This document shows positions 1 to 12,076 of a DNA stretch of 64,000 nt, in pieces; position 1 is the first letter of the stretch, and each line of letters begins with the position of its first letter. Both the position numbers and the translations under genes were made by a program. Origin of the DNA: Actinomadura spongiicola (lineage in GTDB: Bacteria; Actinomycetota; Actinomycetes; Streptosporangiales; Streptosporangiaceae); the NCBI RefSeq assembly GCF_003432485.1, contig NZ_QVNQ01000001.1:310001-374000 (forward strand). Reading direction: 5' to 3'. The notes below the pieces were generated by a model, which was not told the origin of the DNA, searched no databases, and worked only from the letters and a program-made list of their open reading frames with translations.

Positions 1-612
1 CTCGCCGTCCGTGAGCTGCACTGGAAGCCGGAGCGCCCCGACTTCTCCGCCGTCGCGCTCGTCCCGGCCAAGACGCTCGCCGACACCGCCAAGTCGCTGA
101 CGGCGGGCGCCGAGGTGTCGATCGCGCTCGGCGGGACGGGCGGCACCGGCGAAGGCATGATCGGTTTCGAGGGCGGCGGCCGCCGGACCACGTCCCGCCT
201 CCTGGACGGCGACTTCGTCAAGTACAGGTCGCTGCTGCCGAGCGAGTACGCGGGCCTCGCCGACATCCAGACGGCGCCGTTCATCGAGGCCGTGAAACGC
301 GTCTCCCTCGTCGCCGAGCGCAACACCCCCGTACGGCTGTCGTTCAGCCAGGGCGAGGTCGTCCTGGAGGCCGGCACCGGGGACGAGGCCCAGGCCGTGG
401 AGGCGCTGGAGGCGACGCTGGAGGGCGAGGACATCGACATCGCCTTCAACCCCGCGTTCCTCCTCGACGGGCTCTCCGCGATCGGCTCGGACGTCGCCCG
501 GCTGTCGTTCACCACGCCGACGAAGCCGGCCGTCCTCACCGGCAAACCCCCGCAGGACGGCGAGAACCCGAACTACCGTTACCTGATCATGCCGGTCCGG
601 CTTTCCGGGTAG
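1..612 (+). CDS. dnaN: DNA polymerase III beta sliding clamp, C-terminal part
   Basis: The reading frame is open from the first base of the window, so the start lies outside. The visible 203 residues match the last one and a half domains of the beta clamp, the ring that tethers DNA polymerase III to DNA: the segment near LVPAKTLADTAKSL, a central FKYR-type stretch (FVKYRSLLPSEY) and the typical C-terminal ending YLIMPVRL. It is followed by a stem-loop and then gnd and recF, the usual actinobacterial order near the origin. dnaA and the classical origin region should lie just to the left, outside the window. Confidence 0.97.
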   Translation, partial: LAVRELHWKPERPDFSAVALVPAKTLADTAKSLTAGAEVSIALGGTGGTGEGMIGFEGGGRRTTSRLLDGDFVKYRSLLPSEYAGLADIQTAPFIEAVKRVSLVAERNTPVRLSFSQGEVVLEAGTGDEAQAVEALEATLEGEDIDIAFNPAFLLDGLSAIGSDVARLSFTTPTKPAVLTGKPPQDGENPNYRYLIMPVRLSG

Positions 613-616
613 TGCG

Positions 617-668
617 GTGAGCCTTTCGTCTCGGTGACGCGGTGGGACACGCCGGATGAAAGGCTCAC
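617..668 (+). terminator. stem-loop after dnaN
   Basis: GTGAGCCTTTC (617-627) is the exact reverse complement of GAAAGGCTCAC (658-668), separated by 30 bases. The repeat starts five bases after the dnaN stop, so it is a likely terminator or 3' stabilising structure. There is no U-tract, as is usual in high-GC actinobacteria. Confidence 0.55.
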
Positions 669-869
669 TCCAGGGCATGCACCCCCACAGGACGGCGACC
701 CGCGCGGGGCCCCGGGCTCGCGCGGCCCCACCGGCGACCGCGCCCTGGAGCCCGCATCCGCGAGCGCACCCGGGGCCGCCCCTCGGACGACGTACCGCGG
801 GGGAGCCGCCCGCACGGCCGCGCACGCGCGGATACCTGGCGACGTGCAGTTACGCAGAGGGAGAGTGTC

Positions 870-1793
870 ATGGAGCTTGGGATCATCGGTCTGGGCAAGA
901 TGGGCGGCAACATGGCCGAGCGGCTGCGCCGCGGCGGCCACACGATCATCGGCTACGACCGTGATCCGGACGTCAGTGACGTCGGTTCGGTGGAGGAACT
1001 GGTCGAACGGCTGTCCCCGCCGCGCGCCGTGTGGGTGATGGTGCCCGCGGGCAAGCCCACCGAGGACACCATCCACAGCCTGGGGGAAGTCCTCCAGCCT
1101 GGTGACCTCGTCGTGGACGGCGGCAATTCACACTATGTGGACGACCAGAAGCACGGTGAGCAGCTCGCCGCGAAGGGCATCGGGTTCGTCGACTGCGGTG
1201 TGAGCGGCGGCGTCTGGGGTTTGGAGAACGGCTACGCGCTGATGGTCGGCGGCGACGACGACAACGTGAAACGGCTGATGCCGATCTTCGAGACGCTGAA
1301 GCCCGAGGGGGAGTACGGCTTCGTCCACTCCGGCAAGATCGGCGCCGGGCACTTCGTGAAGATGGTCCACAACGGCATCGAGTACGCGATGATGCAGGCG
1401 TTCGGCGAGGGCTACGAGCTCATCGAGGCCAGCGACCTCGTGACCAGGGTGCCGGAGACGTTCCTGAGCTGGCAGGAGGGCACGGTCATCCGCTCCTGGC
1501 TGCTGGACCTGCTGAACCGCGCCCTCGCCGCCGACCCCGAGCTGGACGATCTGCGCGGCTACGCCGCCGACTCCGGAGAGGGCCGCTGGACGGTCCAGGC
1601 CGCGGTCGAGCACGCCGTTCCGCTGCCCGCGATCAGCGCGTCGTTGTTCGCCCGGTTCGCGTCCCGCCAGGACGACTCCCCCGCCATGCGCGTCGTCGCC
1701 GCCCTCCGCAACCAGTTCGGCGGCCACGCCGTCCAGGGCGTCGGTGACGATGGCGACTCCCCCGGCGCCGACGTGACTCCCCCGTCCGTCTGA
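870..1793 (+). CDS. gnd: 6-phosphogluconate dehydrogenase (decarboxylating), short form
   Basis: This 307-residue protein should oxidise and decarboxylate 6-phosphogluconate to ribulose 5-phosphate in the oxidative pentose phosphate pathway, in the cytosol. The N-terminus has the Rossmann dinucleotide motif [32 protein letters not shown] and [13 protein letters not shown] are substrate-binding and catalytic signatures of the family. The length fits the roughly 300-residue short form found in actinobacteria and some Gram-positives, not the 470-residue form. The ATG is preceded by AGAGGGAG. Its place between dnaN and recF is common in streptomycete-like genomes. Confidence 0.95.
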   Translation: MELGIIGLGKMGGNMAERLRRGGHTIIGYDRDPDVSDVGSVEELVERLSPPRAVWVMVPAGKPTEDTIHSLGEVLQPGDLVVDGGNSHYVDDQKHGEQLAAKGIGFVDCGVSGGVWGLENGYALMVGGDDDNVKRLMPIFETLKPEGEYGFVHSGKIGAGHFVKMVHNGIEYAMMQAFGEGYELIEASDLVTRVPETFLSWQEGTVIRSWLLDLLNRALAADPELDDLRGYAADSGEGRWTVQAAVEHAVPLPAISASLFARFASRQDDSPAMRVVAALRNQFGGHAVQGVGDDGDSPGADVTPPSV

Positions 1794-1802
1794 CCGGAGA
1801 CT

Positions 1803-1862
1803 CCGTCCACAGGCCGCGTCCCCAGGCTCGTCGACAGGGCTTGTCGACAAGGCTTGTCCACA
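1803..1862 (+). promoter_or_regulatory. array of five DnaA-box-like 9-mers upstream of recF
   Basis: Five same-orientation 9-mers lie at 12-13 base spacing between gnd and recF: CCGTCCACA (1803), GCGTCCCCA (1816), TCGTCGACA (1828), TTGTCGACA (1841) and TTGTCCACA (1854). The last is the perfect actinobacterial DnaA box and the others differ from it by one to three bases. A further perfect TTGTCCACA occurs inside recF at 2636-2644. The array could bind DnaA or regulate recF. Confidence 0.6.
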
Positions 1863-1921
1863 GGCTCACGTCCGTGCCCCACGAGGCTGTAGGGGCGGCG
1901 GAGGCTCTACGCTCGTGTCTC

Positions 1922-3046
1922 GTGCACGTCGCCCACCTCTCCCTGCAGGACTTCCGCTCCTACCCGACCGCCGAGGTCGCGCTGGAGTCGGGAGTCACGG
2001 CGTTCGTGGGGCCGAACGGGCAGGGAAAGACGAACCTGGTCGAGGCCATCGGATATGTCGCCTCGCACGGCAGTCACCGGGCCTCGACGGACGCGCCGCT
2101 CGTCCGGCACGGCACGCCACGCGCGATCGTGCGGGCCGGGGTGGTGAAGGACGACCGCAGGGCACTGATCGAGCTTGAGATCAACCCGGGGAAGGCGAAC
2201 CGGGCGCGGCTCAACCGGTCCCCGGTCCCCCGGCCGCGCGACATCTTGGGGATGCTCCGGACGGTCCTGTTCGCCCCTGAAGACCTGGCGCTCGTCAAAG
2301 GCGACCCAGGGGAGCGGCGGCGTTTCATGGACGAACTGCTGACCGCGCGGGCTCCCCGGTTCGCGGGCGTACGTTCCGACTTCGACCGCGTCCTCAAACA
2401 GCGCAACGCCCTGTTGAAATCGGCGGCCGCGCACAGGCGCTCGCCCGGCCCTGAGGTGCTCGCGACGCTGGACGTGTGGGACTCGCATCTCGCGCGAACC
2501 GGTTCGGAGTTGCTGGCGGCGCGTTTGAGTCTCGTCGAGGCGATCCGTCCGCTCGTCGTCCGCGCCTATGCGGCACTCGCCCCAGGCGGTGACGAGGCCG
2601 ACCTGCTCTACAAGAGCTCGTTGGGGGACGTGGAGTTGTCCACAGACCGTGGAAAACTGGCCGAACAGTTGCTGACGGCGGTAGGCGAGTCGCGCAAACA
2701 GGAACTGGAACGGGGAGTGAGTCTCGTCGGCCCGCATCGGGACGAGCTCGTCCTGCGGCTGGGGGAGCTGCCCGCGCGGGGCTACGCCAGCCACGGCGAG
2801 TCGTGGTCGTTCGCGCTGGGGCTGCGTCTCGCCGCGTTCGACCTGCTCAGGGCCGACGGCGACGACCCGGTGCTGATCCTGGACGACGTGTTCGCCGAGT
2901 TGGACACCGGGCGCCGCAGCAGGCTGGCGGAGATGGTCGCCCCGGCCGAGCAGGTGCTCATCACGGCGGCCGTCCCCGCCGACGTCCCCGCCGAACTGAC
3001 GGGGTGCTCGTATACCGTCTCCGACGGCCAGATCGTGCGCGATTGA
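1922..3046 (+). CDS. recF: DNA replication and repair protein RecF
   Basis: RecF is an SMC-like ATPase that helps load RecA at gapped DNA with RecO and RecR. The 374-residue protein begins [13 protein letters not shown], has the Walker A motif [16 protein letters not shown], the family stretch [13 protein letters not shown], the signature-like region [12 protein letters not shown] and a Walker B at [12 protein letters not shown] chose the GTG at 1922 because the family starts with this beta strand; the open frame runs back to 1841 through the DnaA-box array, which is unlikely to be translated. dciA follows 16 bases after the stop, so the two are probably co-transcribed. Confidence 0.95.
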   Translation: MHVAHLSLQDFRSYPTAEVALESGVTAFVGPNGQGKTNLVEAIGYVASHGSHRASTDAPLVRHGTPRAIVRAGVVKDDRRALIELEINPGKANRARLNRSPVPRPRDILGMLRTVLFAPEDLALVKGDPGERRRFMDELLTARAPRFAGVRSDFDRVLKQRNALLKSAAAHRRSPGPEVLATLDVWDSHLARTGSELLAARLSLVEAIRPLVVRAYAALAPGGDEADLLYKSSLGDVELSTDRGKLAEQLLTAVGESRKQELERGVSLVGPHRDELVLRLGELPARGYASHGESWSFALGLRLAAFDLLRADGDDPVLILDDVFAELDTGRRSRLAEMVAPAEQVLITAAVPADVPAELTGCSYTVSDGQIVRD

Positions 3047-3062
3047 CCGGGAGGGCGAGCGC

Positions 3063-3629
3063 GTGAACGACGACCCACAGGATGTGCACAACTCCCCCGA
3101 GCCGTCCCCGGACACGAACGCGGACACGGACACCCCTTCGACGAAGCCGGAAAGCGGGGTGTCGGGAAAGTCCGGGATCGAGCTGGCCCGCGAGGCCCTC
3201 GCCCAGGCGAAGGCGGACGCGGTGAAACGCGGCTCCGTCCCCGGACAGAAAGGCAGGCGCAGAAGCGGGGGACGCGTCGTCCGGGTGAGGGAACCGGGAC
3301 GCGGCGGTGACCCTAAACTGTTCGGCGCGGCGATCCGTGACCTGCTGGCCTCCCGCGGGTGGGAACAGCGGGCCGCGGTCGGCGGGGTGTTCGGGAACTG
3401 GCCCGGCATCGTCGGCGCGGAACTGGCCGAGCACACCCGCCCGGACCACTTCGAGGACGGCGAACTCACCGTCGTCGCCGATTCGGCCACGTGGGCGACA
3501 CAGCTTCGACTGCTGTCGTCCACGCTCGTCCGTCGCCTGAACGAGGAACTCGGCCACGGCACCGTCCGCCGGGTCAAGGTGGTGGGCCCGTCCGGGCCGC
3601 GCCGCACCGGAGCCTGGCGCGCCCGATAG
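3063..3629 (+). CDS. dciA: DUF721 (DciA family) protein
   Basis: This 188-residue protein has a charged, low-complexity N-terminal half (about 1-85) and a C-terminal DUF721 domain: KLFGAAIRDLLASRGWEQ, FGNWPGIVGAELAEHT, LTVVADSATWATQLRLL. DciA-type proteins interact with the replicative helicase DnaB and are thought to help load it; in mycobacteria the homologue lies in the same position between recF and gyrB. The start is GTG 3063. The role is taken from the family and from position; nothing in the sequence shows helicase binding directly. Confidence 0.9.
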   Translation: MNDDPQDVHNSPEPSPDTNADTDTPSTKPESGVSGKSGIELAREALAQAKADAVKRGSVPGQKGRRRSGGRVVRVREPGRGGDPKLFGAAIRDLLASRGWEQRAAVGGVFGNWPGIVGAELAEHTRPDHFEDGELTVVADSATWATQLRLLSSTLVRRLNEELGHGTVRRVKVVGPSGPRRTGAWRAR

Positions 3630-6006
<2,377 letters not shown>

Positions 6007-6305
6007 GGACGGCCCACGCCGAGCTCCCAGCGGCCGGACGGCCAAGCTCCCGATGACCCGCCCCTTAGCGGCCAGGCGTCCCGAGCCAGTGCCCCCGGCC
6101 GCCGGAGACGGAGTCCCCCGGCGGACGCGCCCGCAGCCCACGGTCAAGGCCGGTCGGGCAGCGCGAAGCGTCCGGCCCGGACACCGGCGGACGACCGGAC
6201 CGCGATGGGAACCCGCGACGAAGGGCCCCGCGGACGGTTGAGTTCCCGGCCTGACTCCCACAGGCGACCGTACTTGCATCCCAACGAGCAGAAGAGGTCT
6301 TCAGA

Positions 6306-8810
6306 GTGACGGACGTGACCACAGAGGGCGACGGCCCCGGCGAACGGATCGAACCCGTCGACATCCAGGTCGAGATGCAGAAGAGCTATCTCGACTACGC
6401 GATGTCGGTCATCGTCGCACGTGCGCTGCCCGAGGTCCGCGACGGCTTGAAGCCCGTGCACCGCCGCGTCCTGTACGCGATGTACGACGGCGGGTACCGG
6501 CCCGACCGCGGATACTTCAAATGCGCCCGCGTCGTCGGCGACGTCATGGGGAACTACCACCCGCACGGCGACTCCGCCATCTACGACGCGCTGGTCAGGC
6601 TGGCACAGCCCTGGTCGATGCGGTACCCGCTGGTCGACGGGAACGGCAACTTCGGCTCGCGCGGCAACGACCCCGCCGCGGCCATGCGCTACACCGAGTG
6701 CCGCATGGCGTCCCTCGCGATGGAGCTGCTGCGCGACATCGACAAGGAGACCGTCGACTTCTCCCCCAACTACGACGGCCGCTCGCAGGAACCGGACGTC
6801 CTGCCGTCCCGGTACCCGAACCTGCTGGTCAACGGGTCCGCGGGCATCGCGGTGGGAATGGCGACCAACATCCCGCCGCACAACCTGCGGGAGGTCGCCG
6901 AGGGCGTCCGCTGGTACCTGGACAACTACGGCGCGTCCGACGAGGAACTCCTCGAGGCGCTGATCGAACGGGTGAAGGGCCCCGACTTCCCGACCGCCGG
7001 GCTGATCGTCGGCCGTAAGGGCATCGAGGAGGCGTACCGCACCGGCCGCGGCTCCATCACGATGCGCGCCGTCGTCGAGGTCGAGGAGATCCAGGGCCGC
7101 ACCTGCCTCGTCGTCACCGAACTGCCCTACCAGGTCAACCCCGACAACCTCGCCCTGAAGATTGCGGACGGGGTGAAGGAGGGCAAGCTCGACGGGATCG
7201 CGGACGTCCGCGACGAGACGTCCGGCCGGACGGGTCAGCGCCTCGTCATCGTCCTCAAGCGCGACGCGGTCGCCAAGGTCGTCCTGAACAACCTGTACAA
7301 GCACACGCAGCTCCAGGAGACGTTCGGCGCGAACATGCTCGCGCTGGTCGACGGCGTGCCCCGCACGCTGCGGATCGACCAGTTCGTCCGGCACTGGGTC
7401 GCGCACCAGGTGGAAGTCATCGTCCGCCGCACCCGGTTCCTGCTCCGCAAGGCGGAGGAGCGCGCCCACATCCTGCGCGCCCTGCTGAAGGCCCTCGACC
7501 GCATCGACGAGGTCATCGCCCTGATCCGCCGGTCGCCGTCCGCGCAGGAGGCGCAGCAGGGCCTGATGGGGCTGCTGGAGATCGACGAGATCCAGGCGCA
7601 GGCCATCCTCGACATGCAGCTGCGCAAGCTCGCCGCCCTGGAACGCCAGCAGATCACCGACGAGTACGACAAGCTCATGGCGGAGATCGCCGACTACAAC
7701 GACATCCTGGCCTCGCCGGAGCGGCAGCGCCGGATCGTCGGCGACGAGCTGGCCCCCATCGTCGAGAAGTTCGGCGACGAGCGGCGCACGCAGATCATCC
7801 CGTTCGACGGCGACGTGTCGTACGAGGACCTCATCGCCGAAGAGGACGTCGTCGTCACGATCACCCGCGGCGGCTACGCCAAGCGCACCCGCACCGACCT
7901 GTACCGGGCGCAGCGGCGCGGCGGCAAGGGCGTCCGTGGCGCGCAGCTCAAGCAGGACGACATCGTCGACCAGTTCTTCGTCACCACGACGCACCACTGG
8001 ATCCTGTTCTTCACGAACAAGGGCCGTGTCTACCGGGCGAAGGCGTACGAACTGCCCGACGCCGGACGTGACTCCCGCGGCCAGCACGTCGCGAACCTCC
8101 TGGCCTTCCAGCCGGACGAGCACATCGCCCAGGTCATGGACCTGCGCGACTACGAGGTGGCGCCCTACCTCGTCCTCGGCACGAAGAAGGGCCGCGTCAA
8201 GAAGACCGCGCTCCAGGACTTCGACTCCCCCCGCACCGGCGGCATCATCGCGATCAACCTGGTCGAGGACGACGAGGTCATCGCCGCGCGGCTCGTCTCC
8301 GCCGACGACGACCTGCTGATGGTCTCCACCGGCGCCCAGGCGATCCGCTTCCGCGCCGACGACGAGTCGCTGCGACCGATGGGACGCGCCACGTCCGGCG
8401 TCATCGGCATGCGGTTCGACGAGGACCAGGAGGTCCTCAACATGCTGGTCGTGCAGGACTCGTCCCAGGACGTCCTGGTCGCCACCGAGGGCGGCTACGC
8501 CAAGCGGACCCCCATCGACCAGTACCCCTTGCAGGGACGTGGGGGTAAGGGCGTTCTCACCGCTAAGATCGTGCAATCTCGCGGAATGTTGGTCGGCGCT
8601 CTGATGGTGGGCCCGGACGACGGTGTGTTCGCGATGACGTCCAACGGCGGCGTCATCCGTACCACGGCCGCGGAGATCAAGCAGTCCGGCAGGCAGACCA
8701 TGGGCGTCCGCCTGATGAACCTCGCGGACGGGGACAGCGTGGTGGCCATCGCGAGGAACGTAGAGTCCATGGAGGACTCAGACGAGGCAGAGGGGAGCGA
8801 CGGTGAATGA
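6306..8810 (+). CDS. gyrA: DNA gyrase subunit A
   Basis: GyrA is the DNA cleavage and religation subunit of gyrase. In this 834-residue protein the catalytic tyrosine is Tyr129 ([11 protein letters not shown]). The quinolone-pocket segment [11 protein letters not shown] has Ser90 and Asp94, the residues normally linked with a quinolone-sensitive enzyme. The C-terminal beta-pinwheel contains the GyrA box [10 protein letters not shown] and repeated (R/K)-G-G-x-G blades, with an acidic tail. The GTG start follows AGAAGAGG. The 299-base gap after gyrB holds no gene. A short acidic end ([12 protein letters not shown]) is typical of actinobacteria. Confidence 0.97.
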   Translation: MTDVTTEGDGPGERIEPVDIQVEMQKSYLDYAMSVIVARALPEVRDGLKPVHRRVLYAMYDGGYRPDRGYFKCARVVGDVMGNYHPHGDSAIYDALVRLAQPWSMRYPLVDGNGNFGSRGNDPAAAMRYTECRMASLAMELLRDIDKETVDFSPNYDGRSQEPDVLPSRYPNLLVNGSAGIAVGMATNIPPHNLREVAEGVRWYLDNYGASDEELLEALIERVKGPDFPTAGLIVGRKGIEEAYRTGRGSITMRAVVEVEEIQGRTCLVVTELPYQVNPDNLALKIADGVKEGKLDGIADVRDETSGRTGQRLVIVLKRDAVAKVVLNNLYKHTQLQETFGANMLALVDGVPRTLRIDQFVRHWVAHQVEVIVRRTRFLLRKAEERAHILRALLKALDRIDEVIALIRRSPSAQEAQQGLMGLLEIDEIQAQAILDMQLRKLAALERQQITDEYDKLMAEIADYNDILASPERQRRIVGDELAPIVEKFGDERRTQIIPFDGDVSYEDLIAEEDVVVTITRGGYAKRTRTDLYRAQRRGGKGVRGAQLKQDDIVDQFFVTTTHHWILFFTNKGRVYRAKAYELPDAGRDSRGQHVANLLAFQPDEHIAQVMDLRDYEVAPYLVLGTKKGRVKKTALQDFDSPRTGGIIAINLVEDDEVIAARLVSADDDLLMVSTGAQAIRFRADDESLRPMGRATSGVIGMRFDEDQEVLNMLVVQDSSQDVLVATEGGYAKRTPIDQYPLQGRGGKGVLTAKIVQSRGMLVGALMVGPDDGVFAMTSNGGVIRTTAAEIKQSGRQTMGVRLMNLADGDSVVAIARNVESMEDSDEAEGSDGE

Positions 8811-8876
8811 CGCACACCACTCCGGTCGCGTCATTTCCTTCGCCTTCGTCACCGAACCGCTAGGCCAGGAGGACAC

Positions 8877-9959
8877 GTGAGCACCGAGCCCGGCAAGAGC
8901 AAGGACGGGCCCGGCACGGATGAGCCGGACGGTCCCGCCGAGAAGCCCGGGGCCGAACCCGGCGCCAAACGCCCCCGTAAGTCGTCCAAATCGGGCAAGG
9001 TGGTGTCCGCGGCGTCCGCCAAGCCGGGCCGGGACGAGGCGACCGTGGAGATCACGCCCGGCGCGGACGAGACCAGGACCGACCTGACCAAGGTCGACGA
9101 GCCGGTGAAGAAGACCGACTCGCCGGAGATCGCTCCCGTCGAGGACACCACCGAACCGCCCAAGGACGACAAGCCCGTCGACTCGACACCGTCGACGGGC
9201 ACCCCGGCCGAACCCGCTTCGCGTCCCACCGACCCGGCGCCCTCCGACAAGTCGTCCACCGGACGGCCCGCCGGTTCGACCTCGGGAAGCGCCACACCCG
9301 CCCGCTCCACCTCGACCGCCACGTCGACGTCGACCACGCCCAGCCGCTCCTCCGGCCCGGCCGGAAAGCCGTCCGACCCGCCCCCCGCGGGACGGAAGGA
9401 GAAGCTGAAGAGGCCGTTCAGCACGTCGCGACCGAGCGGCTCGCCCAGCATGAACTCCGGCTCCGGCACGTCGTCGTCGGGCGGCTCGAACCGCCCGGGT
9501 TTCGCCGGGACCGTCCTCGAAGACCGTCCCCCGTCGACGAGCCCGGTGAAACGCCCGTCCACCACCACGACCGGCGGCAAGTCGGCCCGCAAGGCCCAAC
9601 TGCAACTCGCCCGGCTCGAACCGTGGTCGGTGATGAAGTTCAGCTTCGTCATGTCGCTGGTCTGCTTCGTCGTCCTCCTCGTCGCGGTGATCGTCCTGTA
9701 CGCGATCCTGTCCGGCCTGGGGGTGTTCGACGCCATCAGCGACACGATCAACAGCCTCACGAAGGAACAGGGCGAGTCGACCGGCAGCGTCGACGCGGGC
9801 AACTGGTTCTCCTTCTTCCGCGTCTTCGGCTACACGGTCCTCGTGGGCGCCCTGAACGTCCTCCTCATCACCGCCCTGTCCACGGTCGGCTCCGTCATCT
9901 ACAACCTCGCGGCGGACCTCGTCGGCGGCGTCGAAGTGACCCTCAAGGAGGCCGAGTAA
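8877..9959 (+). CDS. DUF3566 transmembrane protein
   Basis: This 360-residue protein has a long, disordered Pro/Ser/Thr/Lys-rich N-terminal part (about 1-235) and a C-terminal DUF3566 membrane domain with two hydrophobic segments (around LVCFVVLLVAVIVLYAIL and FGYTVLVGALNVLLIT). The domain is found almost only in actinobacteria, directly after gyrA and before tRNA-Ile; its function is not established. AGGAGG precedes the GTG by about six bases. The unusually long disordered N-terminus could be an extended cytoplasmic tail and a phosphorylation target, which is inference. Confidence 0.9.
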   Translation: MSTEPGKSKDGPGTDEPDGPAEKPGAEPGAKRPRKSSKSGKVVSAASAKPGRDEATVEITPGADETRTDLTKVDEPVKKTDSPEIAPVEDTTEPPKDDKPVDSTPSTGTPAEPASRPTDPAPSDKSSTGRPAGSTSGSATPARSTSTATSTSTTPSRSSGPAGKPSDPPPAGRKEKLKRPFSTSRPSGSPSMNSGSGTSSSGGSNRPGFAGTVLEDRPPSTSPVKRPSTTTTGGKSARKAQLQLARLEPWSVMKFSFVMSLVCFVVLLVAVIVLYAILSGLGVFDAISDTINSLTKEQGESTGSVDAGNWFSFFRVFGYTVLVGALNVLLITALSTVGSVIYNLAADLVGGVEVTLKEAE

Positions 9960-10026
9960 CCGATTTCCGGTTGCCCTGCCAGATGGGGTAACCTCACGTT
10001 GCGCCGCCAGCACAGCGGCACAACCC

Positions 10027-10103
10027 GGGCCTATAGCTCAGTCGGTTAGAGCGCATCCCTGATAAGGATGAGGTCGATGGTTCAAGTCCATCTAGGCCCA
10101 CCA
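10027..10103 (+). tRNA. tRNA-Ile (GAT)
   Basis: A complete cloverleaf: acceptor GGGCCTA pairs with TAGGCCC, the D arm is GCTC/GAGC, the anticodon loop CTGATAA gives GAT, and the T arm is GATGG/CCATC around TTCAAGT. CCA is encoded. It follows the DUF3566 gene as in other actinobacteria. Confidence 0.97.
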
Positions 10104-10185
10104 GCTCAAGCCCCCACCAAGTCACCGGCGGAGGCTCTTGACAGCGGTAGTGACAGCAACGGCTCAGCTCTCCGCCGTCCCGAAC

Positions 10186-10253
10186 GGCTCCCCCGGTAAG
10201 AGCACCTGTCTTATATATACAGGCGGTCGTGGGTTCAATCCCCACCGATCCCA
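10186..10253 (+). pseudogene. degenerate tRNA-like remnant, Ile(TAT)-like
   Basis: The 3' half is well preserved: CCTGT/ACAGG anticodon stem, then GTGGG TTCAATC CCCAC as T arm, then CGATCCC plus A. The anticodon loop CTTATATAT is nine bases instead of seven. The D arm GCTC/GAGC is recognisable, but the expected 5' acceptor GGGATCG is missing. It looks like a damaged tRNA or an integration scar 80 bases after tRNA-Ile. An 83-codon antisense frame across both tRNAs (9994-10245) is an artefact of tRNA sequence. Confidence 0.6.
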
Positions 10254-10399
10254 GGCACCTCGGTAAGGCCTGCCGTTTCCGCGCCTTGAAGCTCGTTCAG
10301 AACCAGCCGTCCAGCGGCCTCCCTCGCCGTCGCCGGGCTTGCAGGCGGTCGTACCGATCCTTGATCGCAGGGCTACCCGCCATCAACACGGCAGCGTAA

Positions 10400-10620
10400 A
10401 GGTGCCCCTGCCTTGGCATCATCGCCCTGTGCGCGTTCTCGCTGCTCGCCGGGTGTGTCGGTAGTGCGGCCACTGTGGCCGGACCGTGTCAGCCGCGACT
10501 GCGGTCTCGCGCACCCCAGACACGCCGCGCGGCATCGTCGACGACGGAATATGGGTGGACGGCGGAGAGCCCCGCCGGTCATCGACCAACGGGACTTGTC
10601 CGCGTGATCTCTCGCAGCCG
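10400..10620 (+). pseudogene. relic of a small lipoprotein gene
   Basis: One frame starting after a stop at 10397-10399 reads a lipoprotein-like signal, LGIIALCAFSLLAGCVGSAA, with a lipobox LAGC. A different frame downstream (10537 onward) reads VDDGIWVDGGE, which resembles a GIWVVGEDI motif common in small actinobacterial lipoproteins. No start codon serves the first frame and the two are out of register. I take it as a decayed gene; the similarity is from memory of the family, so confidence is low. The rest of 10254-10762 shows nothing recognisable. Confidence 0.35.
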
Positions 10621-10762
10621 CGGCCTACCGCACGACCTTCAGCGCGGGCCGCCCGATGCCGTGGTTGTGGACAGAACCTTGCCGGGCATTAGCGCACGTC
10701 TGTCGGAGTGGGGTCTCGGCCGCCGCGCAGGCCTGGCAGCATCCGGCTGTGCGGGAGCCGCG

Positions 10763-11545
10763 TCAGCGACCCTTGTTGGCGTACAGGCAGTAAGCGGTGC
10801 CCTGCCCGACCAGGAGGTTCGACCAGACGTCCCGGACCTTGAACGTGACCGTCTGGTCGTAGTAGTACGGGTCTTCGCTGATGTTATGGACGTATCCGGT
10901 GTCGGACCAGGATCCGGATTCGGACACCGTGACCCTGCGGGTCACGAACGGCCGGTCGTCCCCGTACGGGCCGGAGAACCGCGGGCTGTTCTTCTCCGCC
11001 TGATGCGTCGTGAGCCAGCGATACTCCGTCTGAGTTGGACGGTTCTGGGCGAAGTTCACGCCCGTCGTGGTCGCGGTGATGGTACGCGCCTCGGGGTCAC
11101 AGCGAAGCTGGACCGTGGTGCGCTCGTCACGGCTGCAGGACGCATCACGGTATGTGTACTGGACCCCCTCCGGGGTGAGGAGCGACACCCGGACGGTCTC
11201 GCTGTAGAAGGCATAGTCGGAGGCGTTCCAACTTCTTGTGTAGCCCGCGACGTCCACATTCGGGTCGGACCCGGTGGTCATCGGCACCGAGACGCTGCTA
11301 CCCGACTCCGGAAGCGGGCCGATCGCGCCGCCGGTCGTGACCCGGCTGCCGGTCAGGACCGTGAACCTCACGACGAAGGATCGGTTCGAGATGAACGGCC
11401 CGGTCAGCCGGGTCGAGATCCGGTTGGTCGCGCTGTCGCAGGTGATGGACGCCGTCAGAGAGGCGGCGTTCGCCGTGCCGGTGCTCAGGACCCCGACGCC
11501 GAAGGTCGCCATGGTCAACGCCAGCAGAGCCGAGCGCATGCGCAT
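10763..11545 (-). CDS. secreted protein of unknown function
   Basis: A 260-residue protein with a clear Sec signal peptide (about 1-28: MRMRSALLALTMATFGVGV, then a cleavage-like TANA-AS). The mature part has four cysteines, forming two pairs (CDSATNR with CSRDER, then CDPEARTI with CLYAN), and two similar beta-rich halves that suggest a duplicated immunoglobulin-like fold. I do not recognise a family. AAAGGAAG lies 5-6 bases upstream of the first ATG of the pair, which I chose over the ATG two codons later. No partner gene is adjacent. The last residues lie close to a gene-poor stretch. Confidence 0.75.
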   Translation of the reverse strand: MRMRSALLALTMATFGVGVLSTGTANAASLTASITCDSATNRISTRLTGPFISNRSFVVRFTVLTGSRVTTGGAIGPLPESGSSVSVPMTTGSDPNVDVAGYTRSWNASDYAFYSETVRVSLLTPEGVQYTYRDASCSRDERTTVQLRCDPEARTITATTTGVNFAQNRPTQTEYRWLTTHQAEKNSPRFSGPYGDDRPFVTRRVTVSESGSWSDTGYVHNISEDPYYYDQTVTFKVRDVWSNLLVGQGTAYCLYANKGR

Positions 11546-12076
11546 GCGGCTTCCTTTCTCGTACTTCGTGCTCGAAATGGCCGTCGGTAGCCTCCCCGAC
11601 CACGCTGCGACGGCTCTGCGGGAGCGCCGCCGCCCACTGCGCACCGGCTGCCTCTCCCCCGGCAGTACGGCCGCCGGTCTACGGCAGCGGTCCCGAGCGG
11701 CTTAGTCGAGGAGCTCCACGAGAACTCGCCCCACCCGTTCCGCCAGTAGGCGCCGCACCCGACGCTCGCCCCCTTCGAGCGTCCCGGGCGGACGCGGCAG
11801 GGGCCGGATGCACGCCCGTCCGGTCCGCCTCGTTCGTCTCCGTACTCGTCGACGCGCCGGCGGTGCGCCAACACGAACTGCCGGAGCCCGAACGACCAGC
11901 GAAAAGGCCGACTTTCACCACGACCGACTTCTCCCGCAGCACGCCCCCGGCGCCCGCCCCCGCGGCGGTCTAAGGGCGCGGGGGACTTTCTGGCACAGCT
12001 GGATGTTCACACCAGAGTCGCGCTGTCATCACGGTCAGGCGGCTGGTCGGCGCAGGTCAAGGGTGAAGTGGGGCGA
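11546..12076. other. gene-poor stretch before the DnaA-box cluster
   Basis: About 530 bases with short spurious frames only. I see no conserved protein, RNA or clear repeat. It contains the promoter side of the secreted-protein gene and leads into the DnaA-box cluster. Confidence 0.4.

Noticed and set aside
1841..1921. recF start at 1841
   Set aside because: It overlaps the DnaA-box array; the family N-terminus begins at GTG 1922.
6144..8576. Minus-strand frame of 810 codons opposite gyrA
   Set aside because: Same effect; gyrA is certain on the plus strand.
9994..10245. Minus-strand frame beginning GIEPTT across both tRNAs
   Set aside because: Typical artefact of translating antisense tRNA; tRNA-Ile is complete on the plus strand.
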